A stretch of 64,000 nt of DNA from Xanthobacter dioxanivorans (GTDB taxonomy: Bacteria; Pseudomonadota; Alphaproteobacteria; Rhizobiales; Xanthobacteraceae). The DNA lies in assembly GCF_016807805.1 (NCBI RefSeq), contig NZ_CP063362.1:4754501-4818500 (forward strand). Reading direction: 5' to 3'. The notes beneath the pieces are model-generated. The model was not told the DNA's origin. It saw nothing but the letters and a program-made list of their open reading frames with translations, and made no database searches. The translations under genes and the position numbers were made by a program. This document shows, one piece after another, positions 19,690-28,683 of the stretch. The stretch's first letter is position 1. Every line of letters starts with the position of its first letter.

Positions 19690-21897
19690 ATGGCGTTTCA
19701 TTCTCATTGCTCATTGCCATTCAGCTCTGCGCTGCGCGCGGGGCTGCTCGGTGCCGTCAGCGTGCTCGCGATCGATGCGGCCCGGGCGCAGGAGGCCACC
19801 TCCGGCGTCACGCTGGACACCGTGACGGTGGTGGGGGAACAGGAGCGCGGCGATGGCCCCGTCCAGGGCTACGTGGCCCGCCAGAGCCTTGCCGGCACCA
19901 AGACCGACACGCCCATCGCCGAGACACCGCAATCCATCTCCGTGGTGCCACGCCAGCAGATGGAGGACCAGGAGGTCGAATCCGTCGCCGAGGCGCTGCG
20001 CTACACCCCCGGCGTGTTCTCCGAATATCGCGGCGCCTCCAACGTGCGCGACGAGGTGATCGTGCGCGGCTTCGCCTACGTGCCGCGCTATCTCGACGGC
20101 ATGCTGGTGGGCGGCGATGTCGACTACGCCAAGATCTACCCCTATCTGCTGGAGCGCGTGGAGCTGCTCTCCGGCCCCAGCTCCGTGCTCTACGGCCAGG
20201 TCAATCCCGGCGGCATCATCAACATGGTGAGCAAGAAACCCACGTTCGACGCGAAGCGCGAGGTGGAGTTCACCATCGGCAACAACATGATGTTCCAGGG
20301 CTCGTTCGACTTTGCAGATCGCATCGTCGGCAGCGACACCATGGCGTTCCGCATCGTCGGCACCGGGCTTTCCACCAATCTGCAGGAGGATTTCGCCAAG
20401 CAGCAGGGCATCGCCATCGCTCCCTCCTTCACCTGGAGGCCCAACGAGGCGACCACCTTCACCGTCCTCTCCGGCTTCGAGTACGAACCCGACTTCGGCT
20501 TCCGCAACTTCCTCGACGCCGCCGGCACGGTGTGGCCGATCAAGGGCTACGGTTTCGTGCCCCGCGACTTCTTCGTCTCCGACCCCAATTACGAGACCGC
20601 CGAGCGCACCCAGGCCTGGATCGGCTACGAGTTCGAGCACAAGGCGAGCGACGCGCTCACCCTGCGCCAGAAGATGCGTTATTTCTGGGTGGATTATGAC
20701 CAGTACACCCTGGTGTGGGGCTGGACGAGCGCCAATCCCAAGACCGGGGCCAACACCATCGTCCACCGCACCGCCTCGGGCGGCGGCGATACCTGGGGCA
20801 CCTTCACCAACGACAACCAGGCGGAATTCAAGTTCGGCACCGGCCCGGCGGAACACACCGTGCTCGCCGGCCTCGACTATCGCTATCGCAGCCGCGAGTA
20901 CAATTGGGGCTACAACTGGTCCGACGTGCCGACCATCAGCCTCACCAACCCCATCTACGGCTACAATTTCTCGGGCATCGTCCTCAATCCCAACTCGGAC
21001 CAGGAGATGTCCGCCAGCCAAATCGGCGCCTACCTGCAGGACCAGGTGAAGATCGGCGACCTCCACCTCATCGGCGGCATCCGCCAGGACTGGGCCGACA
21101 CTTCCATCACCGAATATGTGGGGCCGAGCGCCCTCGGCTATGACGACAGCGCCTTCACCTATCGCGTCGGCGCGCTCTACACCTTCGCCAACGGCATCGC
21201 GCCCTACGCGAGCTATTCCACCTCGTTCGAGCCGGCCATCTATGCGCCCCCCTTAGGCGAGGCGCCGTTCAAGCCGACCACGGCGGAGCAGTTCGAGGTG
21301 GGCGTGAAATATGCCCCCGAAGGCACCCGCATGCTGTTCACCGCCGCCTATTACGACATCTGGCAGCAGAACGTGATGCAGAACATCTACGATCCCGGCA
21401 TCGGCACCTATATCTGGGCGCAGATCGGCGAAATGCACAACCGCGGCTTTGAATTGTCCGCCCACGCCGAGGTCAACAGGAACCTCTCGGTGATCGCGAG
21501 CTATTCCTACATCGACTCCACCATCACCGAGACCGGAGTCGCCAGCGAACTGGGCAAGACACCCTCGCGCATTCCGCAGAACACCGCCTCCCTGTGGGCG
21601 AAATACGCCTTCGACGAGGGCAATCTGAGGGGGCTGGAGGTCGGCGGCGGCGTACGCTACATCGGCACCAGCTGGGGCAACAATGCCAACACCTTCGAAG
21701 TGCCCGCCTACACCCTGTTCGATGCCATGCTGAAATACGATCTCGGTGCCTTCGACCGGCGCCTCCAGGGTGCGGCGCTGCAGCTCAACGCCAAGAACAT
21801 CGGCGACCTCACCTATGTGGCCTCCTGCGCCAACGCCTATGCCTGCTTCTATGGGGAGGGCCGGACGGTAACCGCGTCGCTGAAATACAATTGGTGA
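19690..21897 (+). CDS. TonB-dependent ferric-siderophore receptor
   Basis: A 735-aa outer-membrane receptor. It begins with a signal peptide ending near ARAQ (about residue 34), followed by a TonB-box-like DTVTVVG, a plug domain (ETPQSISVVPRQQMEDQEV, GVFSEYRG, VIVRGFAYVPRYLDGM, ELLSGPSSVLYGQVNPGGIINMVSKKP) and a 22-strand barrel. The plug is of the FhuA/FcuA/FoxA type rather than FepA. The C terminus is TVTASLKYNW, ending in an aromatic residue as barrel proteins do (Trp instead of the usual Phe). It imports the ferric siderophore using TonB energy. The esterase gene overlaps its stop by 4 nt. Confidence 0.93.
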   Translation: MAFHSHCSLPFSSALRAGLLGAVSVLAIDAARAQEATSGVTLDTVTVVGEQERGDGPVQGYVARQSLAGTKTDTPIAETPQSISVVPRQQMEDQEVESVAEALRYTPGVFSEYRGASNVRDEVIVRGFAYVPRYLDGMLVGGDVDYAKIYPYLLERVELLSGPSSVLYGQVNPGGIINMVSKKPTFDAKREVEFTIGNNMMFQGSFDFADRIVGSDTMAFRIVGTGLSTNLQEDFAKQQGIAIAPSFTWRPNEATTFTVLSGFEYEPDFGFRNFLDAAGTVWPIKGYGFVPRDFFVSDPNYETAERTQAWIGYEFEHKASDALTLRQKMRYFWVDYDQYTLVWGWTSANPKTGANTIVHRTASGGGDTWGTFTNDNQAEFKFGTGPAEHTVLAGLDYRYRSREYNWGYNWSDVPTISLTNPIYGYNFSGIVLNPNSDQEMSASQIGAYLQDQVKIGDLHLIGGIRQDWADTSITEYVGPSALGYDDSAFTYRVGALYTFANGIAPYASYSTSFEPAIYAPPLGEAPFKPTTAEQFEVGVKYAPEGTRMLFTAAYYDIWQQNVMQNIYDPGIGTYIWAQIGEMHNRGFELSAHAEVNRNLSVIASYSYIDSTITETGVASELGKTPSRIPQNTASLWAKYAFDEGNLRGLEVGGGVRYIGTSWGNNANTFEVPAYTLFDAMLKYDLGAFDRRLQGAALQLNAKNIGDLTYVASCANAYACFYGEGRTVTASLKYNW

Positions 21898-23495
21898 AGT
21901 CCCGTGCCCCGGCGCTTCTCCTTGCGGCGCTGCTGATGGTCGCCCCCGCGCATGCCGCGCCCCTCACATCGCCGCGCCTCGACGCGGGCACGGCGGAGCG
22001 GGTGGACGGCCTCGCCGCGGGCACGCGCGCGGCCTTCGACGTCGCGGCGGCCGCCGGGGACTATGTCCGCGGCGAGTTCTCGGTGACCGCCGGGCGCTTC
22101 GACCTGGACCTCGTGGGGCCGGACGGCCGCCATGTGCGGCGCCTCGCGAGTGACCTCGACGCACGCGGCAGCTTCCAGTTCATCGTGCCCGTGCCCCCTG
22201 CCCGCCTGGTCGTCACCGCGCGCGCCGACGGCGGGGCGGCAAGGCTTTCCATCACCACCAGGGTCGCCCGAGCCGCGCAGAGGGCGCCGGCGGCCCTGCT
22301 TCTCAGCCCCGCCATCGCCGCCCTCGCCGCGCGGATCGCCGCCGGCGGCGACACGCAGGCCTTCTGGGACGATGCCGCGCGCCGCGGTACGCCCCTCGTC
22401 GAGCCCGGGCCGCCCGGCATGGCCATCATCACCTTTGTCGCCCGCGGGGCGAAGCACAATGTGCGCCTGTTCGGCGCCCCCTCCGGCGACCATGAGTGGA
22501 TGGACCGCCTCGGCAAGAGCGACACATGGTTCAGGAGCTTCCTCGTCCCAGAGGACACCCGCCTCTCCTACAAGCTCGCCCCGGATGTGCCGGAGCTGCC
22601 GGGCACCGCCCGCGAGCGGCGCATGGCCATCCTCGCGACGGCGCAGGCTGACCCCTTCAACCGCACGCCCTGGCCCGCCCTCGCCCCGGATGCCTTCAAT
22701 CAGGATTCGACGCTGGAGCTGCCCCGTGCGCCGGCTCAGCCGGGGCTCGAAGAGCGCGGCGCGCCCAAGGGCAGCGTGCGGGAATTCCGCCTTGCCAGCC
22801 CCCGGCTCGGCAACACCCGAAGCATCACCCTCTACACGCCGCCCGGGTTCGACCCCGGCGATCCGCGGAACGTCCTGCTGCTGGTCTTCGACGCCCGGGC
22901 CTATCTCACCAAGGTGCCGACCCCGGCCATCCTCGACAACCTGATCGCGGAAGGGCGCCTGCCCCCGGTGGTGGCGGCGTTCGTTTCCGAGATCGATCCG
23001 CCGACGCGCGCGCGCGAGCTGCCCGGCAATCCCGCTTTCGCGGACTTCATGGCCGACGAGGTCCTGCCCCTCGTCCGCGAGAAGACCGGCACCCGCATCC
23101 CCGCTTCACGCACCATCCTCGCCGGCTCGAGCTTCGGCGGGCTTGCCGCCGCGACCATCGCGCTCCGCCATCCCGACCGCTTCGGCAATGCCATCGCCCT
23201 CTCCGGCTCCTTCTGGTGGCATCCGGAAAATGCCGCCGCCGATGCGGGAGAGCACGTGGCGGACCTGGTGGCGCGCAGCCCGCGCAAGGACGTGAGGCTC
23301 CACCTCGCCGCCGGCCTGTTCGAGACCGCCCATGCGGACACGCCCGGGATCCTCGAGACCTCGCGCCACCTGCGCGACGTCCTGCGCGCGAAAGGCTATG
23401 ACGTGAGCTACCGCGAGTATGCCGGCGGCCACGATTATCTCGTCTGGCGCGGCGCCCTGCCCGACGCCCTCCTCGCCCTGGTGCCACGCCTTTAG
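21894..23495 (+). CDS. Secreted enterochelin esterase-like (Fes/IroE-type) hydrolase
   Basis: A 533-aa protein started at GTG 21894, overlapping the receptor stop. A clear signal peptide (LLLAALLMVAPAHA) is followed by a beta-rich stretch (about 40-120) resembling pre-peptidase-type domains, then the Fes N-terminal-like region (FVARGAKHNVRLFGAPSG) and an esterase D fold. The nucleophile is Ser413 in GSSFGG and the likely catalytic His is His513 in YAGGHDYL. Fes enzymes open and cut the trilactone of ferric enterobactin. E. coli Fes is cytoplasmic and about 400 aa; this one is longer and exported, so it should act in the periplasm before ABC import, as reported for Campylobacter Cee. Confidence 0.87.
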   Translation: MKSRAPALLLAALLMVAPAHAAPLTSPRLDAGTAERVDGLAAGTRAAFDVAAAAGDYVRGEFSVTAGRFDLDLVGPDGRHVRRLASDLDARGSFQFIVPVPPARLVVTARADGGAARLSITTRVARAAQRAPAALLLSPAIAALAARIAAGGDTQAFWDDAARRGTPLVEPGPPGMAIITFVARGAKHNVRLFGAPSGDHEWMDRLGKSDTWFRSFLVPEDTRLSYKLAPDVPELPGTARERRMAILATAQADPFNRTPWPALAPDAFNQDSTLELPRAPAQPGLEERGAPKGSVREFRLASPRLGNTRSITLYTPPGFDPGDPRNVLLLVFDARAYLTKVPTPAILDNLIAEGRLPPVVAAFVSEIDPPTRARELPGNPAFADFMADEVLPLVREKTGTRIPASRTILAGSSFGGLAAATIALRHPDRFGNAIALSGSFWWHPENAAADAGEHVADLVARSPRKDVRLHLAAGLFETAHADTPGILETSRHLRDVLRAKGYDVSYREYAGGHDYLVWRGALPDALLALVPRL

Positions 23496-23723
23496 GGGCG
23501 ACGCGAAAAACCGAGGTCTCCGCGAGGAACGCCAGCCGGCCCGTGCCGGCCGAAGGCTCGGTACGCGGTCGAGGGGCGTGAGGTCGCCTTCTGCCGGAGG
23601 CCGGGATGGCCGCGGACGCCGCCCCGCAGGACACCGGCGAGGCGCGTCATGACGAGGCGCGTCATGGACAGCGATTGCGGAACACCTGGAAAGGACGAGC
23701 CCGACCTCCACCGCTCCTGAAAC

Positions 23724-23751
23724 ACGAAAGGCGCCTTAGGGCGCCTTTCGT
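23724..23751 (+). terminator. Hairpin terminator after the receptor-esterase operon
   Basis: A perfect 12-bp stem (ACGAAAGGCGCC / GGCGCCTTTCGT) with a 4-nt TTAG loop, 229 nt after the esterase stop. The T-rich part is within the stem rather than after it, so termination may be moderate, and the symmetry would let it work on both strands. The rest of 23496-23878 shows no coding pattern. Confidence 0.6.
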
Positions 23752-23878
23752 GCCGGTTCAGCCGAGCGATTGGCGGGGGGGCCGGAGGCTTTGGCCGAAA
23801 AACCAATTTTAATATTTTATAATTATCGCGTCCTAAATGCTAACGAATCTACCAACCATTCTATTCGCGCCCCCTCCC

Positions 23879-24151
23879 CTACGCGGCCTCCCACACCCGG
23901 TTGAGGATCTGGGCCGCGAGCGCCGCCTTGTCCTGCGGGAGGAACCGCCCGTAATGATTCGCGACCATCTCGGGCGTATCCTGAATTGCGTAGCTCGCTT
24001 GCTCGTAGGCGCCCGTGACCTTCAGAATGTGGGTGGCAAGGACGTCACGCACGTTGTGCGGGCCGTGGGGCAATAGGCCCTTGATAGCGCCCCGCTCGGT
24101 ATAGGGGTTGTAGATGCCATAGCGCTGGATCGTGAGCCGCCACGCCGCTTG
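23879..24151 (-). pseudogene. C-terminal stub of a tyrosine recombinase/integrase
   Basis: The open frame reads from just after the oxidoreductase stop codon (24161-24163; in this frame the boundary TGA is near 24152) to 23879. It encodes about 90 residues: RLTIQRYGIYNPYTERG, then LLPHGPHNVRDVLATHILK and NHYGRFLPQDKAALAAQIL. HNVRD fits the HxxR motif and NHYGRF the region around the nucleophilic Tyr of phage-type integrases. The catalytic N-terminal two thirds are absent and there is no start with a ribosome site, so this is a relic of an element that once integrated here. No matching attachment repeat was recognised. Confidence 0.7.
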
Positions 24152-24160
24152 TGCGCACGC

Positions 24161-26227
24161 TCACTCGGCCGCCACCAGCCGCACCAGCCGCGCCTCGGTG
24201 CCGTGGACGGTGGTGCTCTCGGCCATGTCGCTCTTGAGACCACCCACCAGCGCGTTCACGTTCGCATCCCCCGGCGAGAAGGCCGGCCAGCGGCCCTTGT
24301 GGACGAGGGCGACGCCCGGCTGGGTGCGGTCCGACAGGGTGACGGTGAGCGGCAGCTGCCCTTCCCCGTTGGCGAGCACGACCTTGTCCCCCTCGGCCAG
24401 CCCCTCGCGCGCCGCATCGTCGGGATGGAGCGCGACGGTGGGCACGCCGAGGCGGCGGTGGATGACCGGATCGTTGCCGTAGCTCGAATTCAACAGCCAC
24501 GGGGAGGCGGGGGAGAGGACGCGCACGCGGCCGGCCTGCGTGCGCGCATCCGCATGGGGCTGCGGCAGGCGCGGCAGACCGAGCGCCTCCGCCCGCGCGC
24601 TCGCCAGCTCGATGCGCCCCGAGGGCGTGTTGAAGGCAAGGCCGGCGAACTGCACCCTGGGCTCCGGGAACACGGTGGCGGTGCCGATGGCGGCCAGATC
24701 CGCGAACGTGCCCTCAAAGGGCGTCTGCGCCAGCAGGCGGGCGATGAGATCCGCGTCGGTCTCGAACAGCTCCGGCTCGGCAAATCCCATGGCGGCGGCG
24801 AGGCGGCGGAAGATCTCCGAATTGGGCAGCGCCGTGCCGGGCGGATCGCCCGCCTTCACCTGCGCCGAGACGGTGAGGTCGAAATAGGACAGCACCAAGT
24901 CGTCGCACTCGAGGAAGCTTGCCGCCGGCAGCACGATGTCCGCATAGGCGGTGGTGTCGGTGTGGAACAGGTCCACCGCCACGTGGAACAGGTCCTCCCG
25001 CTTCAGCGCTGCCCTGAGGCGCGCCTGCTCCGGCGAGGAGGCGGCGGGGTTGTTGTTCCAGTTCACGAAGGCCCGCGCAGCCGCCGGGTCCTCCAGCGTT
25101 GCCGCAAGGTCCATGTGGCTGATGGCGGGGACACTCTCGCGGGCGAGCGTGGGGGCGGTGACGGTTGCCATGTCGATGCCGCGCCCGCCCGGCCCGTTCA
25201 TGTAGAGGAAGCCGGCGCCCGGCTTGCCCAGATGGCCGGCGAACGCCACCAGCGCCGCCAGCGCGCGGAAGGCGTTGCCGCCATAAGGCTGGCGCTGCAC
25301 CCCCTGGCCCAGCCAGAGCAGGGAAGGCCCCCCTCCGTAGGCGCGCGCCGCCGCGATGATGAGGTCCGCCGGCACGCCGCACAGCTCCGCCGCCCGTTCC
25401 GGCGTCATGGCGTCGATGGCCGGGATCAGCTCGTCCGCCCCCAGCACATGGGCTGAAAGGAAGCCTTCGTTCGCCAGCCCGTCCCGGCGCAGCACGTGCA
25501 TGAAGGCGAAGGCGAGCGCCGCATCGGTGCCGGGCCGCAATTGCAGGTGAAGATCGGCCGCGCGGGCCGTGTCGTGGGCGATGGGGTCCACGGCGATGAT
25601 GCGCGTACCCGCCGCCCGCGCGTCCTTCAGCCAGCCCTTGTTCTGGTGCGGGGCCGAGTGGGAGGGGTTGGCGCCCCACACGAGGATGGTGCGGGCATCG
25701 CGGGCGGTGCGCGGATCGAAGCCTTCGAGGGACTCCCCGAAGATCATCTCCAGCGCCACGTGCCCGGCCTTGTTGCAGACGGTATCCGGATCGATCTCGG
25801 TGGCGCCCAGGCGGTTGAAGAAGCGAATGGGATACCAGCCGCCGACGAGGCCCACCGTGCCGGTATAGTGGGTGTGCAGGATGGTGCGCGCCGCGCCCTC
25901 CTCCACCAGCGCGCCGAAGCGCTCGGCGATGAGGCCGAGCGCTTCGTCCCAAGAAATCGGCGCGAATGTGCCCTCGCCCTTCGCGCCGATGCGCTTGAGG
26001 GGGGTCGAGAGCCGCAGGTCCGGCGCGCGCCAAGCGCCGTTATAGACGATGGCGCACTTGCCGCAGAGCGCGCCGCGCGTGATGGCGTGGTCGCGATCGC
26101 CCAGCACCTTCTGGATGGCGCCGTCGCGCAGCGTCACCGTGATGCCGCAGGCGTCGTAGCAGTCGCGGGGGCAGGTGGTCTTGACCATACGGTCTTCCGC
26201 CATGTCGCTCTCCGCCATGTCGCTCAT
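24161..26227 (-). CDS. Molybdopterin-dependent oxidoreductase (formate dehydrogenase/DMSO reductase superfamily)
   Basis: A 688-aa catalytic subunit. The N terminus binds a 4Fe-4S cluster (CPRDCYDAC with a fourth Cys in ALCGKC), followed by the bis-molybdopterin domains (WDEALGLIAERFG, GWYPIRFFNRLG, WGANPSHSAP, NWNNNPAASSPEQ, PWLLNSSYGNDP near the end). There is no twin-arginine signal, so it is cytoplasmic. No electron-transfer subunit, FdhD or cofactor genes are adjacent, and the substrate cannot be told from sequence. ATG 26227 is chosen; in-frame ATGs further upstream lack conservation. Residues 2-11 are a short tandem duplication (SDMAESDMAE). It is divergent from the DapA-family gene, with a 180-nt shared upstream region in which no clear promoter was seen. 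Confidence 0.87.
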   Translation of the reverse strand: MSDMAESDMAEDRMVKTTCPRDCYDACGITVTLRDGAIQKVLGDRDHAITRGALCGKCAIVYNGAWRAPDLRLSTPLKRIGAKGEGTFAPISWDEALGLIAERFGALVEEGAARTILHTHYTGTVGLVGGWYPIRFFNRLGATEIDPDTVCNKAGHVALEMIFGESLEGFDPRTARDARTILVWGANPSHSAPHQNKGWLKDARAAGTRIIAVDPIAHDTARAADLHLQLRPGTDAALAFAFMHVLRRDGLANEGFLSAHVLGADELIPAIDAMTPERAAELCGVPADLIIAAARAYGGGPSLLWLGQGVQRQPYGGNAFRALAALVAFAGHLGKPGAGFLYMNGPGGRGIDMATVTAPTLARESVPAISHMDLAATLEDPAAARAFVNWNNNPAASSPEQARLRAALKREDLFHVAVDLFHTDTTAYADIVLPAASFLECDDLVLSYFDLTVSAQVKAGDPPGTALPNSEIFRRLAAAMGFAEPELFETDADLIARLLAQTPFEGTFADLAAIGTATVFPEPRVQFAGLAFNTPSGRIELASARAEALGLPRLPQPHADARTQAGRVRVLSPASPWLLNSSYGNDPVIHRRLGVPTVALHPDDAAREGLAEGDKVVLANGEGQLPLTVTLSDRTQPGVALVHKGRWPAFSPGDANVNALVGGLKSDMAESTTVHGTEARLVRLVAAE
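26196..26225. repeat. 15-bp perfect tandem repeat in the oxidoreductase 5' end
   Basis: Two exact copies of TCCGCCATGTCGCTC side by side. They encode the repeated SDMAE at the oxidoreductase N terminus and duplicate ATG codons, so the true start could be any of three in-frame ATGs. Confidence 0.8.
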
Positions 26228-26407
26228 CGTCCTCTTTCGCGGGCTCCGGAGGCCCCGTGACCGCGATGAACTTATGCGAATCCCGCCCCGACCCCGAAGG
26301 GCTCCGCACGCTGGCCTCATTGTTTTTTCGCGAACCGGCTCCATGGGAACGCTTGTGAAGGCAGCGGTTCGGCCTCAGGCTCGATAGTGAAGATCGAGGG
26401 GTGTGGC

Positions 26408-27292
26408 ATGGCCAGAATGAATATCGAAGGCGTTTCTCTATTTTCCGTCACGCCGATCGCGTCCGATGGATCGATCGACTTTAGCCGGTGGAGGAAACAT
26501 CTTGATGAGGCGCTCGCAGCCGGCATACACAGCCTCACTCTCTTCGGCAGCACGGGCGCCAACGGGTACTTCACCGAAGCGGAGAAGATGCAGGCGCTGG
26601 AGGAGATGGCGCGGCACGTGGACGGCCGCATCTCCATCATGACCGGCATCGGCGCCATGACCACGGCGGAGAGCGTGCGCCTTTCGAGGCACGCCGCCGA
26701 TCACGGCGCCGACGCCGTGCTGGTGGTGCCGCTGAACTATTGGGGCCCGACCGAGCGGGAAATCCTCACCCATTACGAAACGGTGGCGGCCGCGAGCGAC
26801 CTGCCGGTGTGGCTCTACAACAATCCCGGCCTCGCGGGCATCGACCTCACCCCCGCCATCGTACAGAAGCTCGCCGCCATCCCGAACGTGGTGGGCATGA
26901 AGGATTCGTCCGGCGACCTCTCGCGCGCCTTCATGGTGCCCAAGCTCACCGGCGGCAAGGTGAAGGTGGGCATCGGGCAGGACACGCTGATCCTCGAACC
27001 CGCGCTGGCCATCGCGCCCGCCTGGTTCACCGGCCTTGCCAACATCTGCCCGGCCGCCTGCGTCGCCTACTGGAACGCGGCCAAGGCCGGGGACGTAGCC
27101 GGCGCCTATGCCGCCGGGATGAAGCTGTTCCCCCTGAGCGAGCTCGGCGGTCGCTACGGCATCATCCGCGTGGCGCATACGGGCATGGACCTGCTCGGCA
27201 AGCCGGCCGGTGGGCCGCGCGCCCCCATCCTCGGCCTGGAGCCGGATGCGGCGGCGGAGGTGAAGGCCGCTCTCGATGCGCTCGCCGCCTGA
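26408..27292 (+). CDS. DapA/NAL-family aldolase-lyase
   Basis: A 294-aa (beta/alpha)8 enzyme of the dihydrodipicolinate synthase/N-acetylneuraminate lyase family. The Schiff-base Lys is Lys165 in VVGMKDSSGD and the conserved Tyr is Tyr137 in WLYNNPG. The pyruvate carboxylate loop reads GSTGANGYFT (usually GTTGE...). These enzymes cleave or form 2-keto acids through a pyruvate imine. It precedes a complete branched-chain-type ABC transporter, suggesting catabolism of an imported acid rather than lysine synthesis. ATG 26408 follows GAGGGG. The specific reaction is not recognisable. Confidence 0.82.
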   Translation: MARMNIEGVSLFSVTPIASDGSIDFSRWRKHLDEALAAGIHSLTLFGSTGANGYFTEAEKMQALEEMARHVDGRISIMTGIGAMTTAESVRLSRHAADHGADAVLVVPLNYWGPTEREILTHYETVAAASDLPVWLYNNPGLAGIDLTPAIVQKLAAIPNVVGMKDSSGDLSRAFMVPKLTGGKVKVGIGQDTLILEPALAIAPAWFTGLANICPAACVAYWNAAKAGDVAGAYAAGMKLFPLSELGGRYGIIRVAHTGMDLLGKPAGGPRAPILGLEPDAAAEVKAALDALAA

Positions 27293-27369
27293 ACTGGGGG
27301 GCGCGTTCCGTTTCAAAAAAGCCTGAGCGCCAAAGGCGCCGCCTCTCCACCAACCTTCCGGAGATCGAC

Positions 27370-28659
27370 ATGAAACCCACCACAGGTATCGACCGCCGAG
27401 GCCTTCTCAAGGGCGCAGCAGGTCTTGCGGCCACCAGCGCCCTCGGCGCCTTCCCCATGCCGGCGCTGGCTCAGAATACGCCGCTGAAGATCGGCATCAT
27501 CGCGCCGCGCGCCGGCACGGCGGCCTATATCGGCGAGAACGGGCTGCGCTCCGCCGAGTGGACCGCGAAGAAGATCAACGAGGCCGGCGGCATCGCCGGC
27601 CGCAAGATCGAGCTGGTGGTGGAGGAGGAGACCAACGCGAAGGAAACGCTGGAGCGGGCGCGGCGCCTCGTGTTGCAGGAGAAGGTGGACTGCATCCAGG
27701 GCGGCTATTCCACCGGCGTGACCCTGCCCATGGCGCCGACGCTGGAAGACATGCAGGTGCTGACCATCTTCTGGGACGGCACCACGCAGGACGGCGTGAA
27801 GGAGACCATGCCCTCGCCGAAATACGTGTTCAAGAGCACCGACAACGAGTGCGAGGCGGTGATGGCCTCGCTCATCGCGGCCAAGCACCTGAAAGGCCAG
27901 TTCAAGCGCATCGCCGCCATCAGCCCGGACTATACTTACGGCCGCAACGTGTGGACCGCCTTCAAGGCGCTCAACAAGAAGTTCGGCATCGATGCGGAGG
28001 TGGTGTCCGAGCAGTGGTCGAGCTTCAGCCAACTCGACTTCACCTCCAACGTGGCGGCGCTGAAGGCGGCCAAGCCCGACCTCATCTATTGCGTGCTGGG
28101 CAATGCGGACCTGCCCATCTTCATGCGCGCCGCCACCAGCGCCGGCCTGACCGACACCGCGCGCATGGTGCTGGTGCAGGCAGGGCACCAGCACGGACAG
28201 CTGAAGAAGCCGTTCACCCCCGTGGGCACGCTTTTGTGCTACAATACCATGTATTTCGCCAAGCCGAACCCTTCCGCCGCACAGAAGGAGTTTGTCGATT
28301 ACTATATGGATCGCTTCAAGGACTACCCGCATTGGGAATGCGAGCGCGCCTATTTCGCCATGAACCTCTACAAGGCTGGCGTGGAGAAGGTCGTGGCGGC
28401 GAAAGGCGGCTCCTGGCCCAAGCCCGAGGAGGTCGCGCAGGCCATGGAGGGCATCACGTTTGAATCCTTCGGCGGCCCGGCGGCCATGCGCAAGGACCAT
28501 ATCGCCGAGGAGGTGTTCTACGGCGGCTTCGGCACCCACGACAATCCGTACGACGTCTCCACCCTCCAGACGCCCTACAGCTATTCCGCCTCCGTGCTCC
28601 AGAAGCCGCCGGGCGCGGATTTCTGGGGCTGGCTCGAAACCGCCACCTTCCCGGTCTGA
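27370..28659 (+). CDS. Branched-chain-type ABC transporter substrate-binding protein
   Basis: A 429-aa periplasmic binding protein (LivJ/UrtA class I fold). The N terminus has a twin-arginine-like signal (DRRGLLKGAAGLAATSALG, cleavage near ALAQ). The mature part starts PLKIGIIAPRAGTAAYIGENG and contains the fold landmarks AEWTAKKINEAGGIAGRKIELV, IQGGYSTGVTLPMAP and YTYGRNVWTAF. Homologues bind amino acids, urea, amides or aromatic acids, and the ligand here is unknown. It lies 77 nt after the lyase gene and heads permease and ATPase genes with minimal gaps. Confidence 0.88.
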   Translation: MKPTTGIDRRGLLKGAAGLAATSALGAFPMPALAQNTPLKIGIIAPRAGTAAYIGENGLRSAEWTAKKINEAGGIAGRKIELVVEEETNAKETLERARRLVLQEKVDCIQGGYSTGVTLPMAPTLEDMQVLTIFWDGTTQDGVKETMPSPKYVFKSTDNECEAVMASLIAAKHLKGQFKRIAAISPDYTYGRNVWTAFKALNKKFGIDAEVVSEQWSSFSQLDFTSNVAALKAAKPDLIYCVLGNADLPIFMRAATSAGLTDTARMVLVQAGHQHGQLKKPFTPVGTLLCYNTMYFAKPNPSAAQKEFVDYYMDRFKDYPHWECERAYFAMNLYKAGVEKVVAAKGGSWPKPEEVAQAMEGITFESFGGPAAMRKDHIAEEVFYGGFGTHDNPYDVSTLQTPYSYSASVLQKPPGADFWGWLETATFPV

Positions 28660-28683
28660 CCCCAGACGGGAAGCACGCGCCCC

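Noticed and set aside
24149..25456. Plus-strand open frame of 435 codons opposite the molybdopterin enzyme
   Set aside because: No ribosome site or recognisable domain; composition is that of an antisense shadow.
27329..27342. Short GCGCC-AAA-GGCGC hairpin between the lyase and binding-protein genes as a terminator
   Set aside because: Stem of five base pairs and no T-run; the genes on both sides look like one transcription unit.
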